Shown here piece after piece: positions 22,718 through 34,024 of a DNA stretch of 64,000 nucleotides (position 1 is its first letter; each line of letters opens with the position of its first letter). The notes beneath the pieces are model-generated. The model saw only the letters and a program-made list of their open reading frames with translations, made no database searches and was not told the origin of the DNA. The stretch comes from Stomorhina lunata (Eukaryota; Arthropoda; Insecta; Diptera; Rhiniidae). The DNA is taken from the NCBI GenBank assembly GCA_933228675.1, contig OW121741.1, positions 61,960,863 to 62,024,862 of the forward strand, given 5' to 3'. The position numbers and the translations under genes are program-made.

Positions 22718-25700
22718 ACAAGTAAGAGTGGTATATTCGGCTTTGCCGAATCTTGGATACCCTTCACCAATAGTGTTTCAAAAGTAAAATACAAAATCGT
22801 ATGAATATATTGATAATTATATAGTTTCTGATTACTGACTTAGTTGAGCCCCACACAAATGCTTCATATGTATATTAATTTTCTTTTGTTCATACTAAAT
22901 GTAATTCCTAGCAATATTTGGTTATACTAGTACAAGGTGGCGCAAAAGTAATCCTCCTATCAGAAAATGCTCTAAATTTTGCGATTGGCCCCTAATGTCA
23001 ATTCTGTTTTGGCATTTGTGTAGTAAACACTTGCAAAATACACGTTAATAAACAATGTTACTCTACACTGCTCCAGAACGCGGAATACTGGTGACTATTT
23101 ATTTGGCCAATAATCGGTCGGTGACTTTGGCACAACGTAAGTTTCGTCGCAGATTTCCTAGCCGTCCAACGCCTACTGGTGAAATACTGCTCGCCTCGAA
23201 GAGACTGGCACAACACGAGATGCTGCCAGGCGTGGCAGACCCCGGAGTCGCCGTTCTGCAGAGAATATTGCTGCTGTAGCCGAGGATGTCATGGAAGCGC
23301 CGTCGACATCGATCAGACGACGTGCCACGCAAATGGGTATCAGTCAACGGTCTTTACAGCGAATTTTGGTAAAAAATTTGAAGATGTTTCCGTACAAAGT
23401 CCAGACGGTGCATCAGCTGTTAGCTGCTGACCGCCAATCGCGTCTAACATACGCTCAAGCCATCCTTAATCACCACCAAGAGGAAGACGATTTTTCATTA
23501 AAAATAATCATGAGTGATGAGGCCCATTTCCATCTTACCGGGTACGTAAATAAGCAAAATTTACGTGAAAATCCGCGTGTAACCCACGAAGAGCTATTAA
23601 CCCGCTCAAAGTCATTGTATGGTGTGCTTTTTTCGCTGGAGGAGTCATCGGACCTTTTTTATTCAAAGACGTAGCGGGCCAAACGGTTACTGTGAATGGT
23701 GAGCGCTACAGAGCAATGATTAACGAGTTCCGTTTGCCGCAACTTGATGAATTGGGATTGGAAAACATGTGGTTCCAACAGGACGGTGCAACGGCATACA
23801 CTGCACGTGCCACAACCGATATGCTGAAGGATGCATTTCCCGGGCGCCTAATCTTCCGTTTTGGCGATTTGCACTGGCCAGCAAGATCGCCTGATTTGAC
23901 CGCTCCAGACTTCTTTTTGTGGGGCTTTTTGAAGTCGCGGGTTTATGTCAACAAGCTCTTAAGACTTTAGACTCTTGCAGCTCTTAAAGACAATATCCGT
24001 CAAGAATGTGAGGACCTATCGCCGGAAGTTTTGGCCAAAGTGATGTAAAATGCTATAAAAAGGGCTCAAATGACAATCAACTCTGGACGGAAAACGAAAA
24101 GCTTTTCGGTGGCGTCATCATCTAGAATAGTAATGGACCCAAAGGTTAGGTTGGGCAGGTGGCTGATGTATAAGGCAGCGTCACTTGGATTCTAAAGTTC
24201 GATAGACCAGATAAACCATGCAGAAAAGATGCTTCAAAATGTAGATGCCCTTAGATTTGCAAGAGTACATCGATTTGATGAAGATTAAGTATTCTGGCAC
24301 ACAACCCAAAAACACAGTGCCCAGTGAGGGTTGTGTACTTTAATTCATACGAATTATCCAACTATTAAAGGTTAATGATTAGTTATGTAAAACTCTGAAG
24401 TTAGCGGACTGATTTAGGTCAAAGTTTTAACAATGATTGTCAATGTATACAAGCCTTAGAATTATAAGGTATACACTCTTAGTTTTAGATACATGCGTGA
24501 AATATATAGCTAGCTATGAATGGATATCAGCTTTGGCGGAAAATTTATTGAAGATTTACGTATTAATCTGAAGTTAGTTAACTAATTAAGATGAATACTT
24601 CAACAATAATATTTGGGATGCATTGTTCTTTCGATCTGTCCGATGGATATGTGGAAAGTTTTGCTCTAGTTCTTTGTGCAATTATAACATGATTTAATTT
24701 ATCAGCATTAAAAAGATTTCCGGTCGGGGTTATATGGGAGATAACAGAAAATTTGAACCGAGATCGCCCATTTTCAAAGCCGAACTTTTCAAGAGATCGC
24801 CCTGAATAACGATATTGTACAACGTCTTTATACTAGATGCCATCATCGTATCTATTATAATGGATAGATAATTATAATTTGTCATTTATTAGCTACTAAG
24901 AGATTGCCTTAGGCGAAGTTATACGGGAGCAATAGTCAAACGTGAACGGATTTCTCCCAATTGCAATTAAACAATTTAAATTTTTGTTGATATGTGAGAT
25001 ACATACATACATATGTAGGTTTTGAACGGATATCATATACTTAGCTGCATTTTTGTACTTCCTAGGAAGATTACCTATAATTTGATATATAAACCATACT
25101 CAAATGTAATCATAAAGTTCAAAAGTCAGACATAGAATTAAGATAAATGCAGTGTGTCTGTCTGCTAAAATCAGATTTGTGGAGCTCCTGGAAGGTATAC
25201 CCATTTGCATTTTACACAAAATTTTAGGATATCGTCCCACCCTGAGCTCCAAAAACTTGACTACAACAGAAAAAAGGACAGACAGGTAGACGGACGGACG
25301 GACAGACAGGTAGACGGACGGACGGACAAACAGACGGACGGACGTCGCGAAATCGATTCTCCCGCCGATTCTGAGACGATCGGTACAACTTGAATGGTAT
25401 TCATAATCAGATTTGTGGAGTTTATATCAGATTTTAGGAAATCCTCCCACAAGGAACGCTGTCAAATTTCATCACCATCGGTCCATAAACACCTGAGATA
25501 TCGCTGAAACAATATTTACAAAATGTCAACAAAATTTCTTAGACACGTACTTTGGGCAATTTGCTGTACATCACAAGTAGTGTTTTGGCGGTATCTCAGT
25601 TGTTTATGGACCGCTTTTGATAAAATTTTATAATGTGCTTGGTATCTGATATAATCTGATATAAAATTTATGTGTGTCCGTGCTCCAGGAGGATGGTTTT

Positions 25701-26225
25701 TCCTATTTCTGCATTTCATTGTTTGGGCAATTTGCGATACATCAAATTTAGTGTTTTGGCTGTATCTCAGTTGTTTATAGACCGATTTTGCTAAAATTTT
25801 ACAGAGTGCTTTGGGGAACCATTTCCTACAATCTGATATATAATATATTATCACATGTACACCAGGAGTACCTTGTTTCTCTTATTATTTAAAAGTGTGT
25901 TTCAATCAAAAATTTTAAAATTTTCGTCTAATTTTTGGTATTTTTTCGATATTTTCGGTGTTTATAAACCGATTTCAATAAAATTTAATAGCGTTCATTA
26001 CGGGAGAATTTCCTAAAATCTGATATATAATTTATGTAGGTCCACCCTCCAGGGGCTTCAGAAACTTGATTTCAACAGACAGACAGACATCGCTTAATCG
26101 ATTCTCCTCCCGATTCTGAGTCGATCGGTATAATTTTTATGGGGTCTACGATCACTAATAAAAAAATTACAAACGGAATCACAAACTTATAATACCCTTT
26201 CACCTATTGGTGAAGGGTATAAAAA
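22718..26225 (+). mobile_element. Full-length DINE-1/mini-me-like element E5 with mariner 2
   Basis: 5' ACAAGTAAGAGTGG with hairpin and ATACCCTTCACCAAT, and 3' ATTGGTGAAGGGTAT hairpin at about 26206-26220. It contains the same dead mariner at the same TA as E2 and E6, then one ~1 kb tandem unit (25276-26225) with a short deletion. It is the cleanest single complete copy of the mariner-bearing version (3.5 kb). It lies inside the I-like element's RNase H region, so it moved after that element was inserted. Confidence 0.8.
22933..24086 (+). pseudogene. DD41D mariner-like transposase pseudogene (mariner 2, copy in E5)
   Basis: This is the same element as at 4152-5297, with the same two frame changes. 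Here the QQDGATAYTA motif is intact and the frame is open from 23692 to about 23955, where a short change at KLLRL followed by a stop replaces the PQTLAALK stretch of the other copies. First Asp: IIMSDEAHFHL near 23510. The third Asp is in DLTAPDFFLWG, giving DD41D spacing. It is a passenger inside E5, not independently mobile. Confidence 0.88.
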
Positions 26226-26512
26226 TGGTATACATTATGGCAAATTTCATTTTTTTTCGAAAAACTGTTAAATTAAATGGACTCGGAAAAGTATATAAAA
26301 CGAGATCCCATTTCGTTTAACATCTAAGGATATATTTTGAAATGTTGTCTTCATAACGCATATAGAATAGTAAGAATAAAAACACCGTTTTTTGAGTTAT
26401 GCCCTTTTTAAAAAATGTTTATTTTAGAAAAATTTTTTAAAAGTAGTTGGCTTTGTTATGAGATTAATTTTTATTATCGCCTGTTTTAAGAAATTTATAA
26501 ACATTATATTAA
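26226..26512. other. Unidentified AT-rich DNA flanking E5 (right side)
   Basis: No ORF or known motif. Probably the continuation of the same older insert as 22471-22717. Confidence 0.4.
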
Positions 26513-26975
26513 ACAAGTAAGAAAGCGCTATAGTCGGTCAAGCCGACCATACGATACCCTTCACCACTAAGGTCAAAGGTGTTATTTTTCCTGTGTAAAG
26601 ACAAATATTTGCTAAATTTTGCCATCATACAAACATTTTCTCAAAACTTATATGCTCAACCTGTTTCCGTCATTTGGACTTATATGAGAGCTAGGGTCAA
26701 ATGTGGACCGACTATCTCGAAATTTGGCAGATTGATTACAGTTGTTACAAAAATTATGTATGCAAAAAATAGACTCAAAATTTCCTTTATCTTTAGATTT
26801 ACGAGTGTTTTAATGATTTTTTGTCTCATTTAGTACATTTTTAAAGAAGAATTTGTATCTGAGCTATGGTCAAATGTGGACCGATTTCAACGAAATTTAG
26901 TACAGTGATTTTAGTTGACATAAGCAGTATATCATGAAAAAATATTGATATTTGTGGCCAATATAGCAATTCCGG
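26513..26975 (+). mobile_element. Fragment of a second DINE-like family
   Basis: It starts AACAAGTAAGAAAGCGCTAT, followed by a hairpin GTCGG-TCAAG-CCGAC and ATACCCTTCACCACT. This has the same architecture as the E family start (CAAGTAAG, hairpin, ATACCCTTCACCA), but the stem and downstream sequence differ. Drosophila elements with a similar start (hairpin, then GATACCC) are known, so a related Helentron-type origin is plausible. No 3' terminal hairpin is visible before the I-like RNase H resumes at about 26979, so this copy is truncated. Confidence 0.6.
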
Positions 26976-26978
26976 GAA

Positions 26979-27698
26979 GTGGGACCTATGGGAGGTCGCG
27001 ACTTCGCAATTAGCAGAAACTTTGAAAAAGTTGCTATTCTATCAGACTCAAAAGTGAGTATGCAAATTCTTAAGGAAAACTCAACTGATAATTACATAGC
27101 CAAAAATATTATATCCAAAATTGCGCGCAAAAACTTTGTCTCAATCGTATTCCATCACATCCCAAGCCACTGCAACATCTCTGGCAATGAAATAGCAGAT
27201 CATCTAGCCAAAAACGCCCCAAACGAGGGCACTTATAATGACCCAAAGTGGACTGTAAAAGACGCCATCAACACCATCGAATCCATATTAAGAGCCGAAT
27301 GGAATCTTGAGTACAATCGCTCCAAAGTTTCTAAAGGGAAAGACTATGGGCGCATGTTTCCAAATGTTTTACATAAACCCTGGTTTAATGACCATAATTC
27401 TGACATTGACGGACTTGAGGCCAATACTGTTAGGCTCCTTAACCGTATTCTATCCGGACACGCTTTTTACGCCGATTCACTATATAAAATGAAAGTAACT
27501 GAATCTCCAAACTGCACGGCTTGCGGCCAAAAAGAAGACGTCTCGCACATCATATTCACTTGCCACTACAACACCATCAGAAGATCTTTTCCCACTATCG
27601 CTCAGTACAGCAATATAGCTGACTTCATTTTAGGGGAGGGAATAAACAAAACCCCTCACCTGTGGAATTTTATTAAATTAACCAAAATTGACTTATAA
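26979..27698 (+). pseudogene. I-like element ORF2, C-terminal part: second half of RNase H and CCHC tail
   Basis: The frame contains VAILSDSKVS (catalytic Asp), FHHIPSHCNISGNEIADHLAKNA (the His and last Asp of RNase H) and a terminal CTACGQKEDVSHIIFTC Cys/His motif, then stops at 27696-27698. The first ~10 codons (MGPMGGRD) belong to flanking insert DNA. The segment continues the domain broken at 22470. Its frame is clean, which fits interruption by insertion rather than slow decay in this part. Confidence 0.85.
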
Positions 27699-28247
27699 AT
27701 CAACTCTACATTTAAAATTTTACTTTACATTCTTCACATGATTTCATTATGCTCACATAGTTGACATTTTGTCTGTTTGACATTTCGTTACTAAACACAG
27801 CTCGCTGTCACATCTACACATTGTAGATTTAAAAGTAAATTAATAAATACTAAGCTGTATGCATTAGCCTCTCAAAGTAGCGGCGTCGTTTTACTAAAAT
27901 ATCGAAACCAAAAATCTATTAAATGAGGAAAATGATGTCTATATAAAAAAAGATTAACAACACAAAGAAAAGAAATATTAAACTAAAGGAAAAATAAAGT
28001 GATGTAAACCAAGACGTACCAAGAAAAATAAAAACAATTTTGTCTACCATCTATATACCAATATATAAGGACGGGACAATTTTCTTCAAATATTCAACAA
28101 TCAGAGCCTTCTTCCTATATGAAGGTATAGGTCGTTAGTGGTTACTGATCTTATTTGTGATGGCGTTCATTTAGGCCAAATAACTTAATCAACAAACAAA
28201 CAAACAAACATGAAAATGAAAAAAAGATTATTCAACGGTTATCAGCG
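27699..28247. other. I-like 3' UTR and downstream DNA
   Basis: The first ~150-180 bp are probably the 3' UTR of the I-like element. The rest is unique AT-rich sequence ending in a (CAAA)n run at 28192-28208. No gene is seen. Confidence 0.4.
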
Positions 28248-28406
28248 ATGGACGAAGCCACGAAAACGTTGCTGCTGCGGCTTATCAACCAAATTCCTGC
28301 TCCAGGTGGGAGTAATGGCGGTGAAAGGGATCGTGGACGTGGACATGGTCGTGGCCGAGGACGTGGTCGTGGTCGAGGACGTGTTCGTGGACGAGGAGGA
28401 CAACAG
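28248..28406 (+). CDS. Putative coding exon with RG-repeat (RGG-like) tail
   Basis: An ATG at 28248 opens 53 codons, beginning MDEATKTLLLRLINQIPAP. There follows a Gly/Arg block of alternating GRGRG from about residue 26 to 51, with a near-perfect GGTCGTGGACGT-type codon repeat. The frame reaches CAACAG|GTAAGT, a strong splice donor at 28407, in phase 0. RG/RGG tracts are commonly found in RNA-binding proteins and are arginine-methylation sites. No matching downstream exon was found before the next transposon at 29213. The gene is unidentified. It could be a truncated host gene, an exon of a gene extending beyond the repeats, or a chance ORF on a simple repeat. Confidence 0.4.
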
Positions 28407-29212
28407 GTAAGTTTTTTAAAGTGCTGTGACGGACGCTACAAAAAATGGAAGTGACTTCTTTTTCAACTCGTGTTTCTGTAATTTTCTTCAAAACGGTCAT
28501 AGAAATAAAAAAATTGTTAATACATTGAAGATAGAGGAAAATCAGAGGATTACAAACCCGCTTTTATAAAATATTTTAGTTTCCAGTTTCACCAAAAATC
28601 CGTAAATGAACTGTTGTTGACGCTACGTGACGGACGACACAGTTTTTACTTGCACGATTTTTATTAGGAAAAATGCATATTTTTATATTTTTTTTAAGGG
28701 TTCGTAAATCAGTAAAAATAATGGTGTTATTTGTTCCCGAATTTCATCTCCTTCATCTTTATGTTCGCGGTTAAAAATTCGATTTTTGGGAACAATTTAA
28801 TATTTCGCAAAACGGCTACATACATATATTTATTTAAAGTTTTACACTTTTTACATTTTTTTTCGTCCCAAGAATGCTAAGGCCAGATGTTAGAGTGTCC
28901 CACAAATCAAAAAAAAAATTTTTCAAAAGCATCAAATTTGCCCCACTGTTTAACACATAATACCTTAAATTTATTCTGTGGATATAGATAGTGTTATTGT
29001 TTTATGAATAAGACAGACATGTGTCCGTACATTTTCTATTTAATAAATATTATTTTGTAAAAAAATATATACTGTGACGGACGCTACACACTTTTCTATA
29101 CATATTATTCTGTAAAATGCTATATTAACATCAATAATTTCTATTTTTAGTTAGGGCTTTTTCTTTCAATTACTGTAAATCAACTATTCGTCAACATAGG
29201 GACCTGAATTTT
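28407..29212. other. Intron-like or intergenic DNA with a repeated 16-mer
   Basis: AT-rich with no ORF. The 16-mer TGTGACGGACGCTACA occurs at 28425-28440 and 29083-29098, and a variant (GTGACGGACGACACA) at 28627-28641. Nothing else is recognised. Confidence 0.5.
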
Positions 29213-32200
29213 TTTTATACCCTTCACCAATAGGTGAAAGGGTATTATAAGTTTGTGTTTCCGTTTGTAATTTTTTTATTAGTGATCGTAGACCCCATAA
29301 AAATTATACCGATCGACTCAGAATCGGGAGGAGAATCGATTAAGCGATGTCCGTCTGTCCGTCTGTCTGTCTGTATGTTGAAATCAAGTTTCTGAAGCCC
29401 CTGGAGGATGGACTTACATAAATTATATATCAGATTTTAGGAAATTCTCCCGCAATGAACGCTATTAAATTTCATTAAAATCGGTTTATAAACACCGAAA
29501 ATATCGAAAAAATAACAAAAATTAGACGAAAATTTTAAAATTTTTGATTGAAACACACTTTTAAATAACAAGAGAAAAAAGATACTCCTGGTGTATATGT
29601 GATACTCCTGGTGTACATGTGATGTTATATATCAGATTGTAGAAAATAGTTTCCCAAAGCACTCTGTAAAATTTTATGAAAATCGGTCCATAAACAACTG
29701 AGATATCGCCAAAACACTGAATTTGATGTATCGCAAATTGCCCAAAGTTCGCATTAGAGAATGTTTGTTGAAAAAATGAAATGCAGAAATAGGAAAAACC
29801 ATCCTCCTTTAGCACGGACCTACATAAATTTTATATCAGATTTTAGGAAATTCCCAGGCCAAGTACGTTATTAAATTTTATCAAAAGCGGTCCATAAACA
29901 ATTGAGATATCGCCATAACACTGCATTTGATGTACAGCAAATTGCCCAAAGTACGTGTCTAAGAAATTTTGTTTACATTTTGTAAGTATTGTTTCAGCGA
30001 TATCTCAGGTGTTTATGGACCGATTGTGATGAAATTTGACATCGTTCTTTGTGTGAGGATATTCTAAAATCTATACTCCACAAATCTGATTACGAATACC
30101 ATTCAAACTGTACCGATCAACTCAGAATCGGCAGTAGAATCGATTTTGCGACCTCCGTCCGTCCGTCTGTTTGTTTGTCCGTCCGTCTACCTGTCTGTAA
30201 TTATACCCTTCACCAATAGGTGAAAGGGTATTATAAGTTTGTGATTCCGTTTGTATCGCAAATTGCCCAAAGTACGCGTTAGAGAATGTTTGTTGAAACA
30301 ATGAAATGCAGAAATAGGAAAAACCATCCTCCTGGAGCACGGACATACATAAATTTTATATCAGATTTTAGGAAATTCCCCCGCCAAGCACATTATACAA
30401 TTTTATCAAAAGCGGTCCATAAACAACTGAGATACCGCCAAAACACTACTTGTGATGTACAGCAAATTGCCCAAAGTACGTGTCTAAGAAATTTTGTTGA
30501 CATTTTGTAAATATTGTTTCAGCGATATCTCAGGTGTTTATGGACCGATGGTGATGAAATTTGACAGCGTTCCTTGTGGGAGGATTTCCTAAAATCTGAT
30601 ATAAACTCCACAAATCTGATTATGAATACCATTCAAGTTGTACCGATCGTCTCAGAATCGGCGGGAGAATCGATTTCGCGACGTCAGTCCGTCTGTTTGT
30701 CCGTCCGTCCGTCTACCTATCTGTCCGTCCGTCCGTCTACCTGTCTGTCCTTTTTTCTGTTGTAGTCAAGTTTTTGGAGCTCAGGGTGGGACGATATCCT
30801 AAAATTTTGTGTAAAATGCAAATGGGTATACCTTCCAGGAGCTCCACAAATCTGATTTTAGCAGACAGACACACTGCATTTATCTTAATTCTATGTCTGA
30901 CTTTTGAACTTTATGATTACATTTGAGTATGGTTTATATATCAAATTATAGGTAATCTTCCTAGGAAGTACAAAAATGCAGCTAAGTATATGATATCCGT
31001 TCAAAACCTACATATGTATGTATGTATCTCACATATCAACAAAAATTTAAATTGTTTAATTGCAATTGGGAGAAATCCGTTCACGTTTGACTATTGCTCC
31101 CGTATAACTTCGCCTAAGGCAATCTCTTAGTAGCTAATAAATGACAAATTATAATTATCTATCTATTATAATAGATACGATGATGGCATCTAGTATAAAG
31201 ACGTTGTACAATATCGTTATTCAGGGCGATCTCTTGAAAAGTTCGGCTTTGAAAATGGGCGATCTCGGTTCAAATTTTCTGTTATGTCCCATATAACCCC
31301 GACCGGAAATCATTTTAATGCTGATAAATTAAATCATGTTATAATTGCACAAAGAACTAGAGCAAAACTTTCCACATATCCATCGGACAGATCGAAAGAA
31401 CAATGCATCCCAAATATTATTGTTGAAGTATTCATCTTAATTAGTTAACTAACTTCAGATTAATACGTAAATCTTCAATAAATTTTCCGCCAAAGCTGAT
31501 ATCCATTCATAGCTAGCTATATATTTCACGCATGTATCTAAAACTAAGAGTGTATACCTTATAATTCTAAGGCTTGTATACATTGACAATCATTGTTAAA
31601 ACTTTGACCTAAATCAGTCCGCTAACTTCAGAGTTTTACATAACTAATCATTAACCTTTAATAGTTGGATAATTCGTATGAATTAAAGTACACAACCCTC
31701 ACTGGGCACTGTGTTTTTGGGTTGTGTGCCAGGATACTTAATCTTCATCAAATCGATGTACTCTTGCAAATCTAAGGGCATCTACATTTTGGTCTATCGA
31801 ACTTTAGAATCCAAGTGACGCTGCCTTATACATCAGCCACCTGCCCAACCTAACCTTTGGGTCCATTACTATTCTAGATGATGACGCCACCGAAAAGCTT
31901 TTCGTTTTCCGGCCAGAGTTGATTGTCATTTGAGCCCTTTTTATAGCATTTTACATCACTTTGGCCAAAACTTCCGGCGATAGGTCCTCACATTCTTGAC
32001 GGATATTGTCTTTAAGAGCTGCAAGAGTCTGAGGCTTGTTGACATAAACCCGCGACTTCAAAAAGCCCCACAAAAAGAAGTCTGCAGCGGTCAAATCAGA
32101 CGATCTTGCTGGCCAGTGCAAATCGCCAAAACGGAAGATTAGGCGCCCGGGAAATGCATCCTTCAGCATATCGGTTGTGACACGTGCAGTGTATGCCGTT

Positions 32201-33271
32201 GCACCGTCCTGTTGGAACCACATGTTTTCCAATCCCAATTCATCAAGTTGCGGCAAACGGAACTCGTTAATCATTGCTCTGTAGCGCTCACCATTCACAG
32301 TAACCGTTTGGCCCGCTACGTCTTTGAATAAAAAAGGTCCGATGACTCCTCCAGCGAAAAAAGCACACCATACAATGACTTTGAGCGGGTTAATAGCTCT
32401 TCGTGGGTTACACGCGGATTTTCACGTAAATTTTGCTTATTTACGTACCCGGTAAGTTGGAAATGGGCCTCATCACTCATGATTATTTTTAATGAAAAAT
32501 CGTCTTCCTCTTGGTGGTGATTAAGGATGGCTTGAGCGTATGTTAGACGCGATTGGCGGTCAGCAGCTAACAGCTGATGCACCGTCTGGACTTTGTACGG
32601 AAACATCTTCAAATTTTTTACCAAAATTCGCTGTAAAGACCGTTGACTGATACCCATTTGCGTGGCACGTCGTCTGATCGATGTCGACGGCGCTTCCATG
32701 ACATCCTCGGCTACAGCAGCAATATTCTCTGCAGAACGGCGACTCCGGGGTCTGCCACGCCTGGCAGCATCTCGTGTTGTGCCAGTCTCTTCGAGGCGAG
32801 CAGTATTTCACCAGTAGGCGTTGGACGGCTAGGAAATCTGCGACGAAACTTACGTTGTGCCAAAGTCACCGACCGATTATTGGACAAATAAATAGTCACC
32901 AATATTCCGCGTTCTGGAGCAGTGTAGAGTAACATTGTTTATTAACGTGTATTTTGCAAGTGTTTACTACACAAATGCCAAAACAGAATTGACATTAGGG
33001 GCCAATCGCAAAATTTAGAGCATTTTCTGATAGGGAATTACTTTTGCGCCACCTTGTACTAGTATAACCAAATATTGCTAGGAATTACATTTAGTATGAA
33101 CAAAAGAAAATTAATATACATATGAAGCATTTGTGTGGGGCTCAACTAAGTCAGTAATCAGAAACTATATAATTATCAATATATTCATACGATTTTGTAT
33201 TTTACTTTTGAAACACTATTGGTGAAGGGTATCCAAGATTCGGCAAAGCCGAATATACCACTCTTACTTGT
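29213..33271 (-). mobile_element. Full-length DINE-1/mini-me-like element E6 (reverse) with mariner 2
   Basis: Read on the minus strand, it starts at 33271 with ACAAGTAAGAGTGG and the hairpin, and carries mariner 2 (33056-31915). It then has a partial ~1 kb unit (30770-30199) and a full one (30198-29213), ending in ATTGGTGAAGGGTAT. It corresponds to E2, but its 3' half is present where E2 is interrupted by E3. A terminal hairpin also occurs at its internal unit junction near 30200, as in E3 and E4. Confidence 0.8.
31915..33056 (-). pseudogene. DD41D mariner-like transposase pseudogene (mariner 2, copy in E6)
   Basis: Minus-strand version of 4152-5297. The C-terminal frame 32298-31951 is open across the second and third catalytic Asp (QQDGATAYTA, DLTAADFFLWG) to the natural-looking end PEVLAKVM. 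The frame 32699-32316 covers IIMSDEAHFQL. The same two frame changes separate N-terminal, middle and C-terminal parts. The terminal repeat after the TA at 33057-33058 is slightly different (a two-base change near 33035). Confidence 0.88.
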
Positions 33272-33990
33272 TTATTATAAAGTTTGAACGTTGACATTAT
33301 GTGAGAAACACTACATCATTTAAATGATCACCACCTGAAATGTTGCAAGCATTGGTTCTTTTGAGGTAATTTTTGACCATTTTTTGACACATATCGGGCT
33401 GTATTTCAGCCATAACTTGACGAATGTTGGTTTTTAAGTGCTCAAGAGTTAAAGGTTTATCTGGATAAACACGGTATTTCGCGTAGCCCCACAAAAAACG
33501 TCGAATGGTGTCAAATCGCATGATCTTGGTGGCCAGTTGATATCGCCACGACGAGAAATTACGCGTACAGGAAATTTCTCTTGCAATAAAGCCATATTCG
33601 CTCGAGTTGTGTGGCATGTGGCACCGTCTTGTTGAAAATACGACTTAGTATTCTTCAATAGCAGCCAAAAGAAAAGTCGGTTGTCATATGACCATAACGC
33701 TCTGAATTCACGGAATCGACACATTCGGGTCTTTGGCAACACTTTCACTTACAGCAGCGATATTTTCAGCGGAACAAGCGAAACGATGATGCACAGGCCT
33801 TACAATATTTGTAACCGCTCTAGTCCCTTAAACTTTTATGCCAATTGCTTGCGTAGTTGGACGATTATGTAAACCATAATCTCCTCTTAAAGCACAATAT
33901 GTGGCTGTTGCAGAATCATCATTTTTGTAGTATGCTTTCATAATTTTTATGCGTTGTGTGATTTTTTTTTTTTTTGTATTGGACCAACAC
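33272..33990 (-). pseudogene. Defective DD41D mariner-like transposase (mariner 1, right-arm copy)
   Basis: Reverse copy of 3246-3935 with QQDGATCHT and SCDLTPFD in frame at 33748-33449 and the C-terminal tail at 33617-33297. The N-terminal start present on the left arm is absent: upstream of ATCACACAACGC the sequence is a T/A run and an unrelated palindromic TAGGGGTCATCCCCT stretch. Confidence 0.8.
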
Positions 33991-34024
33991 TCAGGGGATG
34001 ACCCCTACATATGCATATGCATTG

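Larger units (their letters stand above)
18100..27880 (+). mobile_element. I-like non-LTR retrotransposon, interrupted by nested insertions
   Basis: Two consecutive coding regions are visible: ORF1 with three CCHC-type knuckles (to 19609) and ORF2 with endonuclease, reverse transcriptase and RNase H (from 19632). The RNase H is split: its N-terminal part ends near 22470 and its C-terminal part resumes near 27000. About 4.5 kb of later DNA, including E5, lies between. RNase H downstream of RT plus a terminal CCHC motif points to the I group. Neither end is sharply defined: no target-site duplication was found, and the 3' end somewhere before 27890 lacks a long poly(A). Confidence 0.8.
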
